The notes beneath the pieces are model-generated. The model saw nothing but the letters and a program-made list of their open reading frames with translations. It searched no databases and had not been told where the DNA came from. Positions 36,501-47,039 of a stretch of DNA of 64,000 bases are shown here, piece by piece; the first letter of the stretch is position 1, and each line of letters begins with the position of its first letter. The position numbers and the translations under genes were made by a program. Source of the stretch: Lasiodiplodia sp. COLG20 (taxonomy: Eukaryota > Ascomycota > Dothideomycetes > Botryosphaeriales > Botryosphaeriaceae); contig VNWV01000021.1 of the NCBI GenBank assembly GCA_009801085.1, positions 124,001 through 188,000 of the forward strand, given 5' to 3'.

Positions 36501-38558
36501 ATGGCCCGCCTGCCTGCTGCCAAGAGACGGCGCTTGTCGCCTCCCGATGACGACGACTCCGCCAGCGACTCGCCCAACCGCTCTCTCGCCAAATCCAGCT
36601 TTGCCAACTCGAAGTGGGACCTCGAGCAGGATTACGAAAACCGCCCGCGCTCGCTGAACAAGAAGAAGGAGGCCAATCGCCTGCCTATAAAGACTCAGGA
36701 TGGTCGCATAGAGCAGGTCCACGTCGCAGAGCCCGAGAAAAACGAGGGAGACGACGACGACAGCTTTCTCGGAACCAGTAGCGACGAGGACAGCGAGGAA
36801 GATGAGGATGAAGAGAACAAGGTCGTCGTTAAGGCCCCAAAGAAATCGGCTCGCCAGCAGATTATGGATGCCAAAGAGGAGCTTGCGCGACTGGCCGAGC
36901 TGATCAACGAGGACCCTGAGGAGCATGTTGGCGTGCTGAAGCAGCTGGCCGAGTTCGCCAGCTCCAACAATGTCACCGTCAAGAAGCTGGCCCTCGCCAC
37001 CCAGGCTGCCGTCTACAAGGACATCATTCCCGGATACAGGATACGTCCTCTGACTGACGATGCGCTGAAGGAGAAGCTTTCCAGAGAAGTCCGCCGTCTG
37101 CGCAACTTCGAGCAGGCTATCGTCCACGGATACCAAGACTACGTCCGTGATCTGGCTCAATGCGCCAAAGGCAGCAAACCCAGTTCCTCGGACAGTGTTG
37201 CCGGCCTGGCGACTGTTGCCATCAGCTGTGCTTGCAACCTCTTGGCCTCCGTGCCTCATTTCAACTTCCGCGGAGACATCATAAAGATCCTCGTCGACAA
37301 GCTGAGCACTAGGTCCATCGACGGCGATTTCGTTAGATGTAGGGAAACATTGGAGAAGGTCTTCGAGGATGATGAGGATGGCAATGTCTCCCTGGATGCC
37401 GTCACCATGATCACGAAAATGCTCAAGGGTCGCAACTACAATGTCCACGAGAGTGTTCTCAACACCTTCCTGCATCTGCGTCTCCTTTCTGAGTTCTCCT
37501 CCAAGGGCTCGTATGATAGGATTGACAAGCCGGAAGAAGACCAGCCAAAGGGCAAGAAGCCCAAGGAGAAGCGCGAGTTCCGCACCAAGAAGCTACGCAA
37601 GATCATGAAGGAGCAAAAGGCCATCGAGAAGGAGATGAAGGAGGCTGACGCTGCAGTAAGCCACGAGGAGCGCGACAGAATGCAGGCCGAGACGCTCAAA
37701 CTCGTCTTTGTCGCCTACTTCCGCATCCTTAAATCCCGAAGTCCGTCTCTGATGGGTGCCGTGCTCGAGGGTCTCGCCCGCTACGCCCACCTCATTAACC
37801 AAGACTTCTTCGGCGACATCCTTGAAGCCTTGAAGGACCTGATCAATGATGCTGAGAGTCTTCAAGATCAAGATGAGGAGGATGAGGAGGAGGATGAAGA
37901 CTCCATCGGCGCCCGCAACGCCACGCGCGAATCACTTCTCTGTGTCATCACAGCCTTCGCCCTCCTGCAGGGCCAGGACGCTAGCAAAGCAGCCTCCACC
38001 CTACACCTAGACCTCAACTTCTTCATCACCCACCTCTACCGCACCTTATACCCCGTCAGCCTCAACCCGGACATCGAGCTCAGCGCAAACTCACTCCACC
38101 TGCCTGACCCGAACAACCCACAAGCCCATCAATCTGCCTCTTCTTCCGCTCCCACCAACAAGGTCAACGTCCAGACCACCACCGTCCTCCTCCTCCGCTC
38201 CCTCTCCTCCGTCCTCCTCCCCGCCACCGCCATCCGCGCCGTCCCGCCCATGCGCGTCGCCGCCTTCTCCAAGCAGCTCATGACCGCGTCTCTCCACCTC
38301 CCCGAGAAGTCCTGCCTCGCCATGGTGTCCCTGCTATCCAAGGTCGCCAAGGTGCACGGCAGGAAGATCGCCCCGCTGTGGCACACGGAAGAGCGCAAGG
38401 GCGACGGCGTCTTCAACCCGCTAGGCATGGAGATCGAGAGCAGTAACCCCTTCGCGACGACGGTGTGGGAGGGCGAGATTCTAAGGTGGCATTTCTGCCC
38501 GGCTGTGAGAGAGGGGCTGGGGATGATTGAGAAGGGGGTTGTGGAGGGGACGAAGTAG
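36501..38558 (+). CDS. NOC3: Nucleolar complex protein Noc3
   Basis: Single-exon protein of 685 residues (yeast Noc3: 663). It begins MARLPAAKRRRLSPP, a basic nuclear-targeting start, followed by acidic tracts around residues 84-107. The Noc3 N-terminal domain is at about 115-210 (ARQQIMDAKEELARLAELI, VKKLALATQAAVYKDIIPGYRIRPLTD, LRNFEQAIVHGYQDYV). A Lys/Glu-rich coiled stretch (REFRTKKLRKIMKEQKAIEKEMKEAD) leads into the CBF/Mak21 domain (LVFVAYFRILKSRSPSLMGAVLEGLARYAHLINQDFFGDILEAL), and the C-terminus carries PMRVAAFSKQL and FNPLGMEIESSNPFATTVWEGEILRWHFCP, typical of the family. Noc3 forms a complex with Noc2, needed for pre-60S maturation, and also has a role in replication licensing in yeast. 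The start is the first ATG after the divergent promoter; the frame is open further upstream only because of the GC-rich antisense of NIP7. Confidence 0.95.
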   Translation: MARLPAAKRRRLSPPDDDDSASDSPNRSLAKSSFANSKWDLEQDYENRPRSLNKKKEANRLPIKTQDGRIEQVHVAEPEKNEGDDDDSFLGTSSDEDSEEDEDEENKVVVKAPKKSARQQIMDAKEELARLAELINEDPEEHVGVLKQLAEFASSNNVTVKKLALATQAAVYKDIIPGYRIRPLTDDALKEKLSREVRRLRNFEQAIVHGYQDYVRDLAQCAKGSKPSSSDSVAGLATVAISCACNLLASVPHFNFRGDIIKILVDKLSTRSIDGDFVRCRETLEKVFEDDEDGNVSLDAVTMITKMLKGRNYNVHESVLNTFLHLRLLSEFSSKGSYDRIDKPEEDQPKGKKPKEKREFRTKKLRKIMKEQKAIEKEMKEADAAVSHEERDRMQAETLKLVFVAYFRILKSRSPSLMGAVLEGLARYAHLINQDFFGDILEALKDLINDAESLQDQDEEDEEEDEDSIGARNATRESLLCVITAFALLQGQDASKAASTLHLDLNFFITHLYRTLYPVSLNPDIELSANSLHLPDPNNPQAHQSASSSAPTNKVNVQTTTVLLLRSLSSVLLPATAIRAVPPMRVAAFSKQLMTASLHLPEKSCLAMVSLLSKVAKVHGRKIAPLWHTEERKGDGVFNPLGMEIESSNPFATTVWEGEILRWHFCPAVREGLGMIEKGVVEGTK

Positions 38559-41500
38559 ACGGAAGTTTGAGGGTTCGGTTCGATGTAGATATGTGTGGAT
38601 GTTGTGTATGCTGGATACCAAGAATTTTTCCCCGCCTGACATATATATGGCGTCTAAAAAAAAATCGATGCTACGTTTTGCGACGTTCTACTGGTTGTCA
38701 TGCCGGCGCTCTACAGTGACGATTAAATCTTGTTTGTCTGTTTACATACTCGTTTGGTTTAGCGGGTAGCGTGGACGATCCGGGGGTTGATTGATGGGTA
38801 TTGATGAAAATGCAGAAGAAACCAACCTCTATTCCTACATCTAATACTTGGGACTTGAGGCTATTATACCAAAGACAGTCTACTGCGCTAGCATGGTTTG
38901 TGTCGTCTACTTTTTTCATTTCGGTGTTATTTTCATCCTTTTGAAGGAAAACTAGGTTGTTTCTAATCAAGAGTTTCTGTTGTTCGAATGTGTATCGACA
39001 TAAAAAATTCAAGAGTCAATATTCTTTCGATTCCAGTTTACTTGTTTCCCCACAGAATTTTGGAGCACATTTTCCTCCGTTACTCTCCAATATTTCAGCG
39101 AGTATACACGACAATCCGTAGTCAAGAAGCTAGTTTTTTTTTATATATATAAAAAAAGCCAACACGCCCGAGGAAGAGAGTTTTGCTCCGGTGACTTGAA
39201 GAACTATGAGCCCTCTCCCATACTTATTTTTTTTTTTCTATCCATCTACCTTTCATATCAGTGCCATGTTGGAAACTTGACGTGAATAGAAAGGGTTATA
39301 AGGCCCAAATAGCCATCCTACTTCGTTCGGATTAGCATGAAAAAGATCGAACAGTAGGTCAAGCTTGCGACTTAACAGCGCCTTCACAATGTCTTTCCGC
39401 GCTGCCTTCCCCTTCGCATTCAGCCCTAACGACAAATCATGTAGCACCGACCTCAAGGCCCTGCATGCTCCCCAAACTCCCGCAAACATACTTTCTGCCT
39501 GAACCCACATCAATGGGCGACTGAAAATGAAACAGGACTCGGAGTGCAAATTACCTACTAGCGATCTCTCCATAAAGAACATCAGTGGGTAAGAGAGAAG
39601 CAAAAATTAAGAAAAAATGCCAAGTGGTGTGCAAAGCAAGCGTCGCACCGACAAGGGGGTTCGGTTGTATCTGACGCTGTTGTAGCAAGTCTTCACGCAG
39701 CCCGTCCAAACCCGATCGGTCGCGAACCGCAGCAAGGCGACCAAAAAGCGGACAAATACTTGAATCAAAACTGCCGAATATAGCAACCAGCAGGACGAAT
39801 CCAGCATGGCGCCATCTGCCTTGCATACTACGTACCATGTACATCATCCACCTTGTATGGACGGGCGACTACAGACGATGATAAAAAGAAGAAAAGAAAA
39901 TTGATCCTTCTGCGTTCTCGCCGCGGGTTTACTACCCTCACATGTCGTGCTGCTTGTTGCATCGCAAGAAAAAGTGAGGCTAACGAGGCCGGGACCCGGC
40001 CGGCGTATTCGCTTCCCCCCCCCCTTCCTTGCAGCCAGTCTTCTTGCTCCGCCCCCAAAATCTATCCTTTCCCTCCTCTGCCTTGCTGTAGGGAAACCCG
40101 GGAAACCCCGGCTACGCTAGAGAATAACGGCGCAGATACGAAGCTCGCGTAGTTGCAGAAAGTGAAATAAGCTACATACGCGTCGTCGTTCCTGCAGACC
40201 GAAAATAAAAAATATCAAATATTCGAACGGAGAGTTGGATCACACGGGCACTTGCACTCGGGGAAGCGGGAGCCAAAAGCAGGACGAAAAAGATGAGACA
40301 GGGTTGAAGTGGGTAGGCACCTGCTTGCAGTCTCTCGAGGTGACACGCCAGCAGTGCTTCTCACAGCCCCAGCAGGTATCCGATCGGATCACTGCAGGAA
40401 TCTACTACAATGCCGGGGGTACGATCGAACTTGCCAGTCCTGATTGATTAATAGGGATCGACTTTGGTTGATGAGAGAGTAGGGGGCAAGAGGTTGATCT
40501 CAAGGGTGGTCAAACACCAATGCCCTCAAGGGTAACACTTCGCTGACTAGATAGATTCCCCTGCCCTGGACGCAAGTTGCAATCACACGACGCTGTGTTC
40601 ACTTTGCAAACGGCCTGCCCTCGATCGGCCCTTTGACGTCCTCGAAGAAGTCAAGATGCCCGTAAGCAAGACCCAGCGTGCCCATCTGGAAAAGCTGACC
40701 TGCAGGAGTACGAACCAATTTCTGCACGCTCAACGCGCTGCATGCCCACCGTTTCGAGCAGAGGAATCAAAAAGAAATTCATAGGGGCTACCACACCGCT
40801 GTTGGCGCCCGGGAGGCGTCCACAACGGTCTCGGGGAGATCGGCTTCCTTCCGCCTCCTTCCGTTAGTTCAAGCCTCAGGCTGTGTGGCACGACAGCATG
40901 CGGATCTCACAGTCATCGTGCCAGAAGGGAGGGGCGGGATGCGGGAAGGAAGAAACATCTCGTTTCGAGCATGCTTGTCGAAGAAAAAGCAAAAAAGAAA
41001 AAGCTCGGGGCGCCTAAAGGAATGGATGGTTGCCTATCCGCGGTGAGCCTATACAACTGTTGTACTGCACAGCGCAACACACTGCTCTATTGTGAAACAT
41101 GCAAGTTGCATGGTAGAGTCGTCATGTGTTATGTAGCTGAGCCGTTGAGGCCTAATTGTCGTTGCTTTTTAATTTCTCCGAGACGAGACAGCTGAACGTT
41201 GGGGTTTCCGCCCCCGCCGCGGTTCGCATGTCGCTGGCCGCAGCAAGGAGTTTAGGCGGCAACCCGTCATGAGCCACCCACGACCGTTGACAGCAGCGAC
41301 CAGACGGCAACCCCATCACTCGCGAAAGATGCTGGCAGGCGGACTTCTCCTCATTCGACGGAAGATTGTGACGATAATGGGGCGGCTTGCTGCATCTGTG
41401 AGGACGAGAAGAAATGCTGAGCGCAGAACGCGCGGCACGGCTTCCCGCAGTGCTGACGTCGCTCTGAGCTGATCTCGTGACGCGACGAAGCAGCCTCTGT

Positions 41501-43819
41501 GAGACGGATGGTTGGAAGCGCCACCCCTTTGAAGGCGGATGCATCTGTGAGTCATTTCTTATCTCAGGCATTCTGAACCATGGTCGAGGATGAAAGAGAA
41601 CCTGCAGGAATCGCATTCTGTAGCAATGATGTTCATGTCTTGGGATGGCACAGACCTAATGCGAGCATCAGCTGAGGGCTGGCGGTTGCCATGCAGATCT
41701 GACGGTATTTATTTTCGTGCAGGCACGGGTAGATGCTTTTTTATTGGAATCCAGATGTCTGTCCGCTTCGCTGTCAAGGAGAACGCCACGATAATGGCCA
41801 TCCACGGTTCAACCATGCCGAGCCCATGTGCGGTGGCTTGCGGATCTGCCTTGCATTTGTTCCGACTGGTTCATCTGCTAAAGAAGGTAATTTTGTCACA
41901 CGCCGCCCTGACAGGAGAATCCACATGACGTCGTGGCACTGCCAAGCGGCCACAATATTCACAATGCGGCTACCCGTGTGAAGCATTGATCAGGGCACAC
42001 CCTGAACCAGCATGCTGTACTCTAGCTTGCGTGTGAGCTTGGCGAAGAACTGCATGACGCAGCTTCGAAGGGGCATTCTAGGTTTTCCGGATCCCGGGGT
42101 AGGACAGCTGGCTGTGAAATGTGCTACCCTCCAAATGCGTGCAGGACTCGTACAGTGTCGCGTGGCCGGACTGTTGTGCATGACGATTGATCGGCTTCGG
42201 GACTCTTGTCAATGCCGATGGCGAGCAGCGGCTGGCTGATGTCGGGCCCTGCACCGTAGAGATGATAGGACTGGCTATCGATATCTGTCGCTTCCTCTTA
42301 ACGTGCAGATGAGCAACTGGCATCTTTACTGATGAATCTTGACCAAATTTCGAATAGAATAAGACCGAGTGCGTGTGCTGGCATGGAGTCGAAAGAGAGT
42401 TGGCCCGGCTGTGACAAGTCTCCTCTGACAAAGCACGGTACTGCATACGGACATCAGACCTCATGTTGTGTAACCCCAAAGGTCGCACGCTGACCCTTGG
42501 CGTGCATGACGAATCTCTCGGCACTCCTGGATGTCAACCACGGTTCAGGACACCCAGAGCCCCGGATGAGACCGTTCCAAATGCCAGGTCCTCGACGGGC
42601 ATCGTAAACCACAGGGGCCGGGCTCAAAATGGAAAAAAAGCTGCAGGAACAGGTGGAAATCGTGGTTGAAGGAAAAGGGTGGTGAGTACTGGGTGCGACA
42701 GGACAAGGGTGTTGAGGTGGTACTAGGGCTGGTGAGGGCTGCAAGGCCATGCGGTTCAGTAATCAGAGGTTGCTGAGGTTACACAAGGCGCGGTCCGGAC
42801 ACCTGCCTCTTCCAATTGAAAAGGGCAGCAGCCCTGTCTCTTGCGTTGTGAAGAAACGCACAGCGGACACGTACCTGCATCCTTCAGCTTCTGTGGGTGT
42901 TGGCCAACAAGGGCGTGGCATCCCGGAAGGGCCATTCGAACGAAGTCAGCAGCATATCGGAAGCTGAAACAGATGCTGGCTCCAACCATCGACCTAGCAG
43001 CGGAGGGTTTCCGGATCATGCGACAAGGGGTTGTTGACAAGTCTTTTGTGGAACGAGTCGTCCTGGGATTTTAGGGCTGATGCAACCATTAACATCGGAT
43101 CGGTCGGTTTGCAGATAGGAAGCCCGGCCCGTTAGACTGTCAGAAGGGCCAAGGAGTCACCAAGGGCATGGAACAATGAGAAGTGAAGGTAGGGCCCTGC
43201 TGCTGGAGGCATCGGAGCGGCTTTGGTACGTCGACATGGACTAGCAAGCAAGCAAGCTGGTATGGAGTGAAACAAGAGCGCTAGGGAACATCGGATGTAA
43301 CGAAGAATCGGGACCGCCGGTGAGGAAAACAGCAGGGCTGCAGAAAGCGAATCGCAGGAAGTATACCGTCTGCTGACCTCGCAATCGTATGCGGACTCAA
43401 CAGTGCGCGGCACACAAATGGAAGATACGGGCGCTACAGAACCTTGGCGACGGGGGGATGAGCGAATCAGGAGGAGGGGCCAGGGTAGGGTTGATGACCA
43501 ATACCGGCGAGCTGCAGCAAGCATGGTACACACGATCAAGGTGGAAGAGCTGAGGTACGAAGAAAGCATGGAATTGCAGCTGCAGAAGGTCAGCGGACAA
43601 GAGGTCGGTGAGCGTTTTCCGACACGACAACGGCCAAGTACCTGGAGTAGTAGTGGTACATGGGCAGCGCGATGAGCTGGTTGCTGCAGATCTCGAATGC
43701 TCGTCAGGGAGGTGAGCGGAAAGCGGCTAGGTGCGCACCGTGCACATGCAGTTGGCTGTTCAGACAACGGCGTGGTTGTATTCGACCCATGCTTCTTGCA
43801 TACCATGAAACAGGAGGAT
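38559..43819. other. 5.3-kb stretch with no well-supported gene
   Basis: The 3' flank of NOC3 (38.6-39.2 kb) is AT-rich, with a palindromic TATATA block flanked by T and A runs near 39131-39160 and a T-run near 39228-39238. A weak two-exon candidate lies at 39253-39847 (minus; see separate entry). The remaining 4 kb shows only short overlapping frames. A larger minus-strand frame at 43132-43971 overlaps the rhodanese gene out of frame and is a shadow. Confidence 0.45.
39253..39847 (-). CDS. weak candidate orphan gene, possible N-terminal signal/anchor
   Basis: Two adjacent open frames, 39847-39555 and 39520-39253, can be joined across a possible 34-nt intron with a GTAATT donor and a TTTCAG acceptor, giving 186 residues. 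The first exon has a hydrophobic stretch near the N-terminus (HAGFVLLVAIFGSF), the second an amphipathic Lys/Leu-rich segment (KDIVKALLSRKLDLLFDLF) and a Pro/Tyr-rich end. No family is recognised. An intron of 34 nt would be below the usual fungal minimum, which argues against the model. It could instead be two chance frames or a decayed gene. Confidence 0.2.
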
Positions 43820-44218
43820 TCAATCCAAAGCACGCAGCCCATCCAGAAGGGCTTTGTGGGACCCCTCGAGCGATTGCTTGGAAGGCGAAGCGGGTGGGTG
43901 CTGGAGCTGGGCTGCGGCTTTTTCCTCTTTCTCGCGGCGAAGCGTTTCCTGAGCAGACTCGAAGCTACCAATATCGCGGACGTTTTCGAAACCCAGCGAC
44001 TTCAGAGTGTCGAGGGCAATGGCCGAGCGGCGCCCAGAGCGGCAGTACAAGGTTATGTCGTCCTGTTTAGAGACGCCAGGTCGGTGGGCAAGCTGGTCAA
44101 TGTCTTGGTACTCGATGTTGATGGCGTCGTCCAGAAAGCCTGTGGCGAACTCGGCAGGCGTCCGGACATCGACAAGCAGTGAAGCAGGCATGTTGGCGGC
44201 TGGATCCAGCAGTGGCAT
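43820..44218 (-). CDS. single-domain rhodanese-like sulfurtransferase
   Basis: Single exon, 132 residues. The rhodanese fold is visible: SLLVDVRTPAEFATGFLDDAINIEY at the N-terminus (the DVR and EF motifs), then DITLYCRSGRRSAIAL with the active-site Cys59 in a CRSGRR loop, and LGFENVRDIGSF near the end. A short charged C-terminal tail follows. Rhodanese domains pass sulfane sulfur via a cysteine persulfide; the CRSGR-type loop is the sulfurtransferase kind and the key Cys is present, so the protein is probably active, though its substrate is unknown. No targeting peptide is evident, suggesting a cytosolic location. Its closest resemblance is to stand-alone bacterial-type GlpE/PspE-like domains found in many ascomycetes. 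Confidence 0.85.
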   Translation of the reverse strand: MPLLDPAANMPASLLVDVRTPAEFATGFLDDAINIEYQDIDQLAHRPGVSKQDDITLYCRSGRRSAIALDTLKSLGFENVRDIGSFESAQETLRREKEEKAAAQLQHPPASPSKQSLEGSHKALLDGLRALD

Positions 44219-45311
44219 GAGAGACGATGGGGTGTCGTTGAAGTTGAGTCTGGCTTCCTGTCACGTTTCGGCGTAATGCCGGGCGGAGGCTACTCCGAAA
44301 GTCGCCCCTGCTCCGCGCCTTCCTCCATGACCTCATCCGCCTGAGCTTAGCTCCATCCCGCATTCCAGGGCCGGAAAGAACCTGAACCTGATTCTGAGAG
44401 GGCTGTGGTGGATATCTGCCCCCGACTCAACACCATTCGGAAAAACTTCGGTGTAGCATCTCCTCTTGAGATGCAAGACGTTTTTCTGTCGTTTTCCGTT
44501 GTTTTACGCTCGGCTAATCTTTTACTCGATGTTATGCATTGCCAATGCCGCGTCAACATCTCGGATAAAGACACGCAGCAGCTGAACTACCGCATCCGCT
44601 TCCGACTTCAATTTCACGATGCTTGGCCGGGTAATGTCTAGAGTTGTCACCCGGTTCTACCCGCGCTGGAGGCACGAACCACCTTGCTAGCCTCAAAACG
44701 CCCACCAAATTACGCAATTGAAGAAGTCGGGCTCCAGCCAGAAAACAAGAAGCGACAAGCTAACACGTTGATATCAAGCACGAAGCCACAGGATTATTGA
44801 AAATAATTCATTTCGTATCCAGAAACAGCAATTGCTCCACACGAGCTGGGGATATCCGAGCAACAGGACTCCGTGTCCCCCCAAAACGCCGTCCCATGCC
44901 GTATGCCAAAATTTCACACCGAAGATCAACGCCGATTGTATGCCTGCGAGGGCTTGTCCTCATCCCCGTCCTTTTCCCCACCAGAAGAAAACTCCTCCAC
45001 CAAATGCCATCAAATTGCTGTGCCCCTAACCGGGAAGGGGTATAAAGTTGCAAGAAGAGAACGGATTTTTTGTCGATGATGTTGATAGAGCTCATTTCCT
45101 CGCGGCCTGTAAGAAGAAAAAGAAAGAACACTGATCGTAAGTCAAACGGTCGCAAAGAATATTAGAAATGAGCCAATCATCGACAAAAAGGAAGAGAGAG
45201 GGAGGTGTGCCATCCGGTTGCAATCCGTGGAGTTCGCGAGGTAGAACAGCGTATCCAGGTTTTCGAGCGGAGGAGGTGGGAATTAGGTGTAAATGGGGAG
45301 GAGGTATGGTA
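44219..45311. other. intergenic between rhodanese and small mitochondrial-type gene
   Basis: About 1.1 kb of 5' flank of the rhodanese gene and 3' flank of the next minus-strand gene. Only short frames occur and none is recognisable. Confidence 0.5.
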
Positions 45312-45727
45312 TCACTGCACCTCATAGAGTTCCATGGCTCGCTGCACGTCCTCGAGCGATTCGCGGTCGCCGTAGGCAGACATCAGGGCGGCGTTCTGCT
45401 CGCGCTGGCGCAGGGCGCGCACTTCGGTGGCCGACAGGCCGGTCGTGTGGGTTGGCGAGTAGCGCTTGTCGAGGTAGTTGGTTGCTGCCGCGCCTGCGAT
45501 CACCGGGCCTTCACATCAGTAAGACGAATTGAAATGTTGACATGTGGTCGGACGGAGTACGTACCGATGAACAGAAGTCCGGTCACGGGCAGGAAAAAGC
45601 GTCCCAGGCGGCTCGCAGGCGCAGGAGCAGTCATCTTGGGCAGAGGGGCGTGGTGCGGCTGATGGAGAGAGAGAGCGGGGTGGACGCGGGCGGAGGTGGT
45701 GAAGGGACGCGGAGCGTTGGGAGCCAT
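45312..45727 (-). CDS. small mitochondrial-type membrane protein, function unknown
   Basis: Two exons, 45727-45565 and 45508-45312, with a 56-nt intron (GTACGT donor, CTGAT branch, AAG acceptor), give 119 residues. The first 30 residues have no acidic residue and carry Arg, Ser, Thr and Ala with the FTTSAR motif common in fungal mitochondrial presequences. One hydrophobic segment follows across the splice junction (RFFLPVTGLLFIGPVIAGAAA), then a soluble helical tail with YLDKRYSPTHTTGLSATEVRALRQREQ and a terminal acidic helix. This architecture fits a small inner-membrane protein with its tail in the intermembrane space or matrix, comparable to accessory subunits of respiratory complexes, but I cannot name a family. 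The intron acceptor is supported by frame and by continuity of the membrane segment. Confidence 0.68.
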
Positions 45728-47039
45728 AACAGCTAAGCTTCTCTTGGAGGAGTCGAGCGGGTTTAATGCGTGGATATCCGGGAATGTGGCTGTGTGCCTT
45801 CTTCTTTAAGGAGACGGAGTGTAGCTTGGACGACCTCGGTATCCTCGGCACAATGATTGGTTGGTGAGTATAGGTATCCGCTGACGGGTGTGTCGCTTGG
45901 TTGTGTGTCGTGCTTGGTTTAATTTGCAGGGCTGTGACAGGGCCGTGAAGTGCGGAGAAGGTCGAACTGATATACCGCCCTTGACTGGGCGATTTTCAGT
46001 GGAGTGAAATCATGGTCGGGCTACGGTCGTCTGATGCGCTGCGTGCCCTGCAGGCTGGCGCCACCTCCGCACGCGACACGCAGCCCCCCTCAGAACTCAG
46101 GCCCCTCACGGTTTCCTCGTCTTCCCGTGCAGACAACCTGACAGCGCGCATTGTGCTCCACCTGCACGAAGATAGCTCGGAACCCAGCAGCGACGAATGA
46201 CGGCAGCGTCATTCTTGCACCCTGGATTGCTTGAAGTGGAGCGATGGCTGCCCCACCCCACTTGATCCAGCTTGGCCCCGTATCACCAGATCAGCACTCG
46301 ATCGTGGGGTGACCGCCGGCGGCTTCCGCCAGCGGCAAATAATGCCTCCGCCCACCCTTGTCCAAGTGATGCCTGAGGCCTCCTGATTTGCTGACCTCCC
46401 CTCGGTCTGTCTTCATCCACGGTTCGAGAATGCCCATTCCCGCTCCTCTGGCCCGGCCGTGGGACCACTCTCTTTAAGTCGCACTGTTGCACATGCAAGC
46501 TTGCGACGCAAAATCGTTTCATGAAGGCCCCATCGCACTCGGACATTTCTCGCTGCGGCTGCAAGCAGAGACACGAGACTCCACGCGGTCTTCCGCGAAG
46601 GGGGGTGAGGATCCAGAGAAAGGGCCCGCATTTCTCCCGGTGGATCTGCCCGTCGAGATTCTGAGAATCATCGAGATCCCACACCAGGATCGTTCGTTCG
46701 ACCGCCTCTCCTTCTGTCGTGTTTCAGCGCCCTCTCTGCTCTCTTGGCCGACGGAGGACCCTGCCTTGCGCATAGACTTCGTCCGGGCCGACCCGACGAC
46801 CTTGTGCGCCTCCTGCCGTCAACGTTATTCCACCACTTGCACGCTTTGGGGTAGCAAGCCACCCGCACCAGCCTTTCTAGAAAGTAATAATGCACGTGTT
46901 CTTACCTGCGTGACTAAGACCGCCGTGTATCCCACGTTTACTCTATGCAACAGGAAAAATCCTCTATCAACCAGTCCGTTGCCTTGAAGCCCATATTCCT
47001 ACAAGAAAGAAAACACCCAACCATACAAACCGGCCTCCC
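45728..47039. other. intergenic upstream of small mitochondrial-type gene
   Basis: About 1.3 kb. It contains an ATG-started 62-codon frame (46012-46200, plus) and a plus-strand frame ending at 46987 with an F-box-like LPVEILRII stretch. Both are too short or too unsupported to call. The right end is the 3' flank of the CLC gene. Confidence 0.45.

Noticed and set aside
35841..37475. 544-codon minus-strand frame joining NIP7 with the antisense of NOC3
   Set aside because: Only the NIP7 part resembles a protein family. The upstream 387 codons are the antisense of the well-supported NOC3 gene, open because of GC-biased codon use.
43132..43971. 279-codon minus-strand frame
   Set aside because: Overlaps the rhodanese gene in another frame, with Ser/Arg/Leu-rich random composition and no motif.
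46493..46987. F-box-like LPVEILRII segment in a plus-strand frame
   Set aside because: A nine-residue similarity in an otherwise unstructured frame; no continuation of an F-box or repeats.
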